The notes beneath the pieces were generated by a model, which saw nothing but the letters and a program-made list of their open reading frames with translations, did not search any database and had not been told where the DNA came from. Position numbers and translations under genes: made by a program. This document shows, piece after piece, positions 46,082 through 47,864 of a stretch of DNA of 47,864 nt (positions within the stretch are counted from its first letter, which is position 1; each line of letters opens with the position of its first letter). This stretch comes from Robertkochia sediminum (GTDB lineage Bacteria; Bacteroidota; Bacteroidia; Flavobacteriales; Flavobacteriaceae): positions 1,863 through 49,726 of the forward strand of contig NZ_JADMKT010000076.1 in assembly GCF_016786255.1 (NCBI RefSeq), given 5' to 3'.

Positions 46082-46109
46082 GGGAATGGGGAATGGGGAA
46101 TGGGGAATG
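46082..46109 (+). repeat. GGGAATG tandem repeat, possible G-quadruplex
   Basis: Four perfect copies of GGGAATG give four G-runs of three or four bases separated by AAT, followed by further GG pairs. This fits the pattern of a compact G-quadruplex on the plus strand, upstream of the DtxR-like gene. Confidence 0.75.
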
Positions 46110-46230
46110 GAGGATCGGGAATGGAGGATTTTGAAAAGCACACAATACCTTCTCCTCTCAAACTGGTTACTCCTGTTACCACTGTTCCCCTTGTCACTTT
46201 CTCCCCCCTTTACCTCTTTACTCTCTCACA

Positions 46231-46252
46231 CTCCGTAGCTTTAGCGAAGGAG
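46231..46252. repeat. Dispersed CTCC...GGAG palindromic repeat, copy 3 (inverted)
   Basis: It reads CTCC, GTAGCTTTAGCGAA, GGAG: the reverse complement of copies 1 and 2 apart from one or two bases. Arrays of CTCTTTAC-like 8-bp units stand on both sides (to about 46229 and from 46254). Confidence 0.7.
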
Positions 46253-46380
46253 TGCTTTACCTCTTTACCTCTTCTATGTTGTTTTCCAAGCAAAAAGCCT
46301 GTTTTTTACCATTATAGTCTTTCGGAAGCCCTTTTCAAAGCTTCCATTTCTGTTCATGATTCAAACACTCTTTCTCTTTG

Positions 46381-46598
46381 ATGGTACTACTTTTTTACTA
46401 AAAACCCTTTCAATTAATCTTCTATCAACAGTCTCAATGCTTAGGCATTAGCTGCAATTTATTGTTCACTTTAAAAGGAAGGGGGACGTAAACTTCACCG
46501 AACAGTCTGCTTGCAGATCAGTGATCTTCAAGTGCTGCAATTGTAAACGAACGTTCGTTCCCCCTTTGTAATTTTCCCAGGTTTATAAATAGTACCAT
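46381..46598 (-). ncRNA. Structured non-coding DNA beside the IS110 transposase; candidate bridge RNA
   Basis: It is bounded by ATGGTACTA (46381-46389) and its reverse complement TAGTACCAT (46590-46598). Inside are hairpins AATGC-TTAG-GCATT (46436-46449), TCTGC-TT-GCAGA (46506-46517) and AGATCA-G-TGATCT (46515-46527), a 14-bp palindrome AACGAACGTTCGTT (46546-46559), and a longer pairing between GGGGGACGT and ACG...CCCCC. IS110-family elements use a bridge RNA from a non-coding end, downstream of the transposase in the IS1111 group. Both the RNA and its strand are inference. Confidence 0.35.
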
Positions 46599-46633
46599 TA
46601 AAGTTAAAGCTTTCTGATTCACGCTATTTGTTT

Positions 46634-47719
46634 TTAACATACGACCCCATACTTATAAGGCTCTCGATGAATTAATACATAACGAATCCGGTTTAAAAGA
46701 TTCTTGGCAATTCGAATGATAGCCTTATTCTTTTTCATCCGTTTACTCAAGTTGGTAAATCGTAAAGTCAGTGCAGGATCGCTGCGAACTGCACTCCAGG
46801 CCGCTTCGATCAATGTGTTCTTTACATTAGTTCGACCTCTGGAGCTTATACCCGAGGAGCTCTCCCGATCTCCTGAAGCATGTACCTTAGGCATTAATCC
46901 AAAATAACCGCAAAGACGGTCAAAGTTGGTAAAACGATGTATATCCCCAATTTGAGTCAGCAAAGTCATGGCTGTCACAACACCTATACCAGGTATGCTT
47001 TGCAGCAATAGTACATTCTCACGGTAATTATTACTCTTTGCCAGAGCTCTTAAACGAGAACTCACCTCTTTCTTCTTGACCTTTAAATATTGGCCGTAAT
47101 CCAGATGAGCCTGAATAATGAATTTAAGATCCGGATACTTTACCATCTCACTTTCCAACCACGCAACATAAGCCTTAGTCCAACTCTTGCTCCCCCGGTC
47201 AAGTTCCTCAGGAATAGAAATCCCATACTGAAACAAAAGCGACTTAATCCGATTCTTCACCCTGGAAAGATCCTTCGTTAAACTATAACGCAAACGCAGT
47301 AAACTACGGTCTAACTCCAAATGCCGATCCGGAACATCGATCCCTTTAAGTAACTGGGATCGCAGTGTATTGGCTAGTTTCCTACTATCGACCGTATCAT
47401 TCTTTCGTTGGCGATCCTTCTGACTTGTAGGGATATCTGCTGCATGTACCACCTGAGCATCTATACCCAATGAACGAAGTGTTCTGCAAGGAGTAAACCC
47501 ATTGAAGCCCGCCTCGTAAACAGCCTTATAACAAGCTCCGGGATAATGCTTTTGAAGGTATTTTGCCAACCCTTGAGCATCAGCATCCCTACTCATCGTC
47601 TTCAGTTCAAAATTATCACTTAAAAGCGTGACCTTCCAACTCTTCTTATGACAGTCAATTCCAATATAAATTGTTTGCCCATCAAATCCTCTCGGCGTAT
47701 CTTTAACTAATGTCGGCAT
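46634..47719 (-). CDS. IS110 family transposase
   Basis: The 361-residue transposase has the RuvC-like DEDD domain at the N-terminus: D22 (IGIDCHKKS), E69 (YEAGFNG), D108 and D111 (NDTVDSRKLAN). A coiled middle follows. The C-terminal Transposase_20 domain has SIPGIGVVTAMTLLTQIGD (about 232-250) and the Ser-rich SSSGISSRGRTNVK motif that supplies the second catalytic residue in the family. It looks full length and intact. IS110 elements recombine through an RNA-guided mechanism and leave no ordinary terminal repeats, so the ends are not obvious. GCATAAG over the start codon can pair with CTTATGC (47767-47773), which may limit its translation. Confidence 0.93.
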   Translation of the reverse strand: MPTLVKDTPRGFDGQTIYIGIDCHKKSWKVTLLSDNFELKTMSRDADAQGLAKYLQKHYPGACYKAVYEAGFNGFTPCRTLRSLGIDAQVVHAADIPTSQKDRQRKNDTVDSRKLANTLRSQLLKGIDVPDRHLELDRSLLRLRYSLTKDLSRVKNRIKSLLFQYGISIPEELDRGSKSWTKAYVAWLESEMVKYPDLKFIIQAHLDYGQYLKVKKKEVSSRLRALAKSNNYRENVLLLQSIPGIGVVTAMTLLTQIGDIHRFTNFDRLCGYFGLMPKVHASGDRESSSGISSRGRTNVKNTLIEAAWSAVRSDPALTLRFTNLSKRMKKNKAIIRIAKNLLNRIRYVLIHREPYKYGVVC

Positions 47720-47864
47720 AAGTCAATGTTTTTTAGATTGTTATTACCTTAAAATAAAAAACTTGGCTTATGCTTTTTTGTTTAATAATGCCCCAATTCT
47801 ACCTTTGATTCTTTCCTCTTATTTCATTGGAACTGTGGCCTAAAACAAACATAGTAACTTTACC
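47720..47864 (-). other. Upstream end of the IS110 element, cut by the window edge
   Basis: These 145 bases upstream of the transposase are AT-rich and hold its promoter and probably the element's left end. TAACTTTA at 47855-47862 is the inverse of TAAAGTTA at 46599-46606 beyond the other side of the gene; this 8-bp pair could be subterminal repeats but may be chance. Confidence 0.3.

Larger units (their letters stand above)
46017..46633. other. Long intergenic region with repeats and structured DNA
   Basis: No gene is supported in these 617 bases. An open frame over 46067-46381 is low-complexity repeat translation. The left half holds a GGGAATG tandem repeat (46082-46109), pyrimidine-rich TTTACC-type arrays (about 46164-46275) and an inverted copy of the dispersed palindrome (46231-46252). 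The right half (46381-46633), beyond the 3' end of the IS110 transposase gene, contains several hairpins described below. Confidence 0.7.

Noticed and set aside
46067-46381. Open frame of 104 codons upstream of the DtxR gene
   Set aside because: It translates G-rich and pyrimidine-rich repeats and the dispersed palindrome; the protein has no natural composition.
46599-47862. TAAAGTTA/TAACTTTA as the ends of the IS110 element
   Set aside because: Only 8 bp, AT-rich, and the right copy is at the window edge; not strong enough to set boundaries without another copy.

Overview
The window looks like chromosomal DNA of a gliding-type member of the Flavobacteriaceae (Bacteroidota). The signs are gldF-gldG next to dnaN, a DUF4294 protein, Bacteroidota-type -7 promoter elements (TAnnTTTG), several probable TTG starts and moderate GC. 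No species is claimed.

Bases 1-15869 are conserved core genome. In order they hold a DUF4294 protein, an M42 aminopeptidase with a Nudix hydrolase, acetyl-CoA synthetase, a phoH / membrane protein / purC operon closed by a terminator, a SAM hydroxide adenosyltransferase / ABM / gldF / gldG run, dnaN, DUF4870, a Dps / MscS pair and mnmE.

Bases 15855-38262 are a genomic island of about 22.4 kb inserted in the last codons of mnmE. A 15-bp direct repeat, TGTATCGGAAAGTAA (codons for the CIGK tail plus stop), sits at both ends. A tyrosine recombinase lies just inside the left end, and copies of TTTGTTGCTAA, probable recombinase arm sites, lie near both ends. The left arm is a mobility and replication module: integrase, unknown protein, excisionase-like HTH protein, BT4734-type primase-like protein, and a PriCT-2/DUF3987 helicase-primase. 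No relaxase or conjugation gene is visible. The cargo looks defensive. One part is an exported caspase-like protease directly joined to a lipoprotein. The other is a long leftward operon, hsdM-hsdS-mcrB-mcrC-hsdR, in which a McrBC-type GTPase/nuclease pair sits inside a Type I restriction-modification locus. That operon continues into a membrane protein, two tiny Lys/Pro-rich ORFs, an AbiC-like membrane protein and a possibly frameshifted ORF, mostly with overlapping stops and starts. The right end holds three small unknown genes and AT-rich non-coding DNA. The island, especially its cargo, is visibly richer in AT than the flanks.

Bases 38263-47864 return to core-like DNA: a flavin reductase and DoxX-like pair, a PagL-type outer-membrane protein, a 1494-residue UvrA-like protein with four ABC modules (one apparently inactive), a DtxR-family regulator, and an intergenic stretch with dispersed repeats. 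An IS110-family transposase lies at the right edge, next to non-coding DNA rich in stem-loops. No rRNA, tRNA or CRISPR array was recognised.
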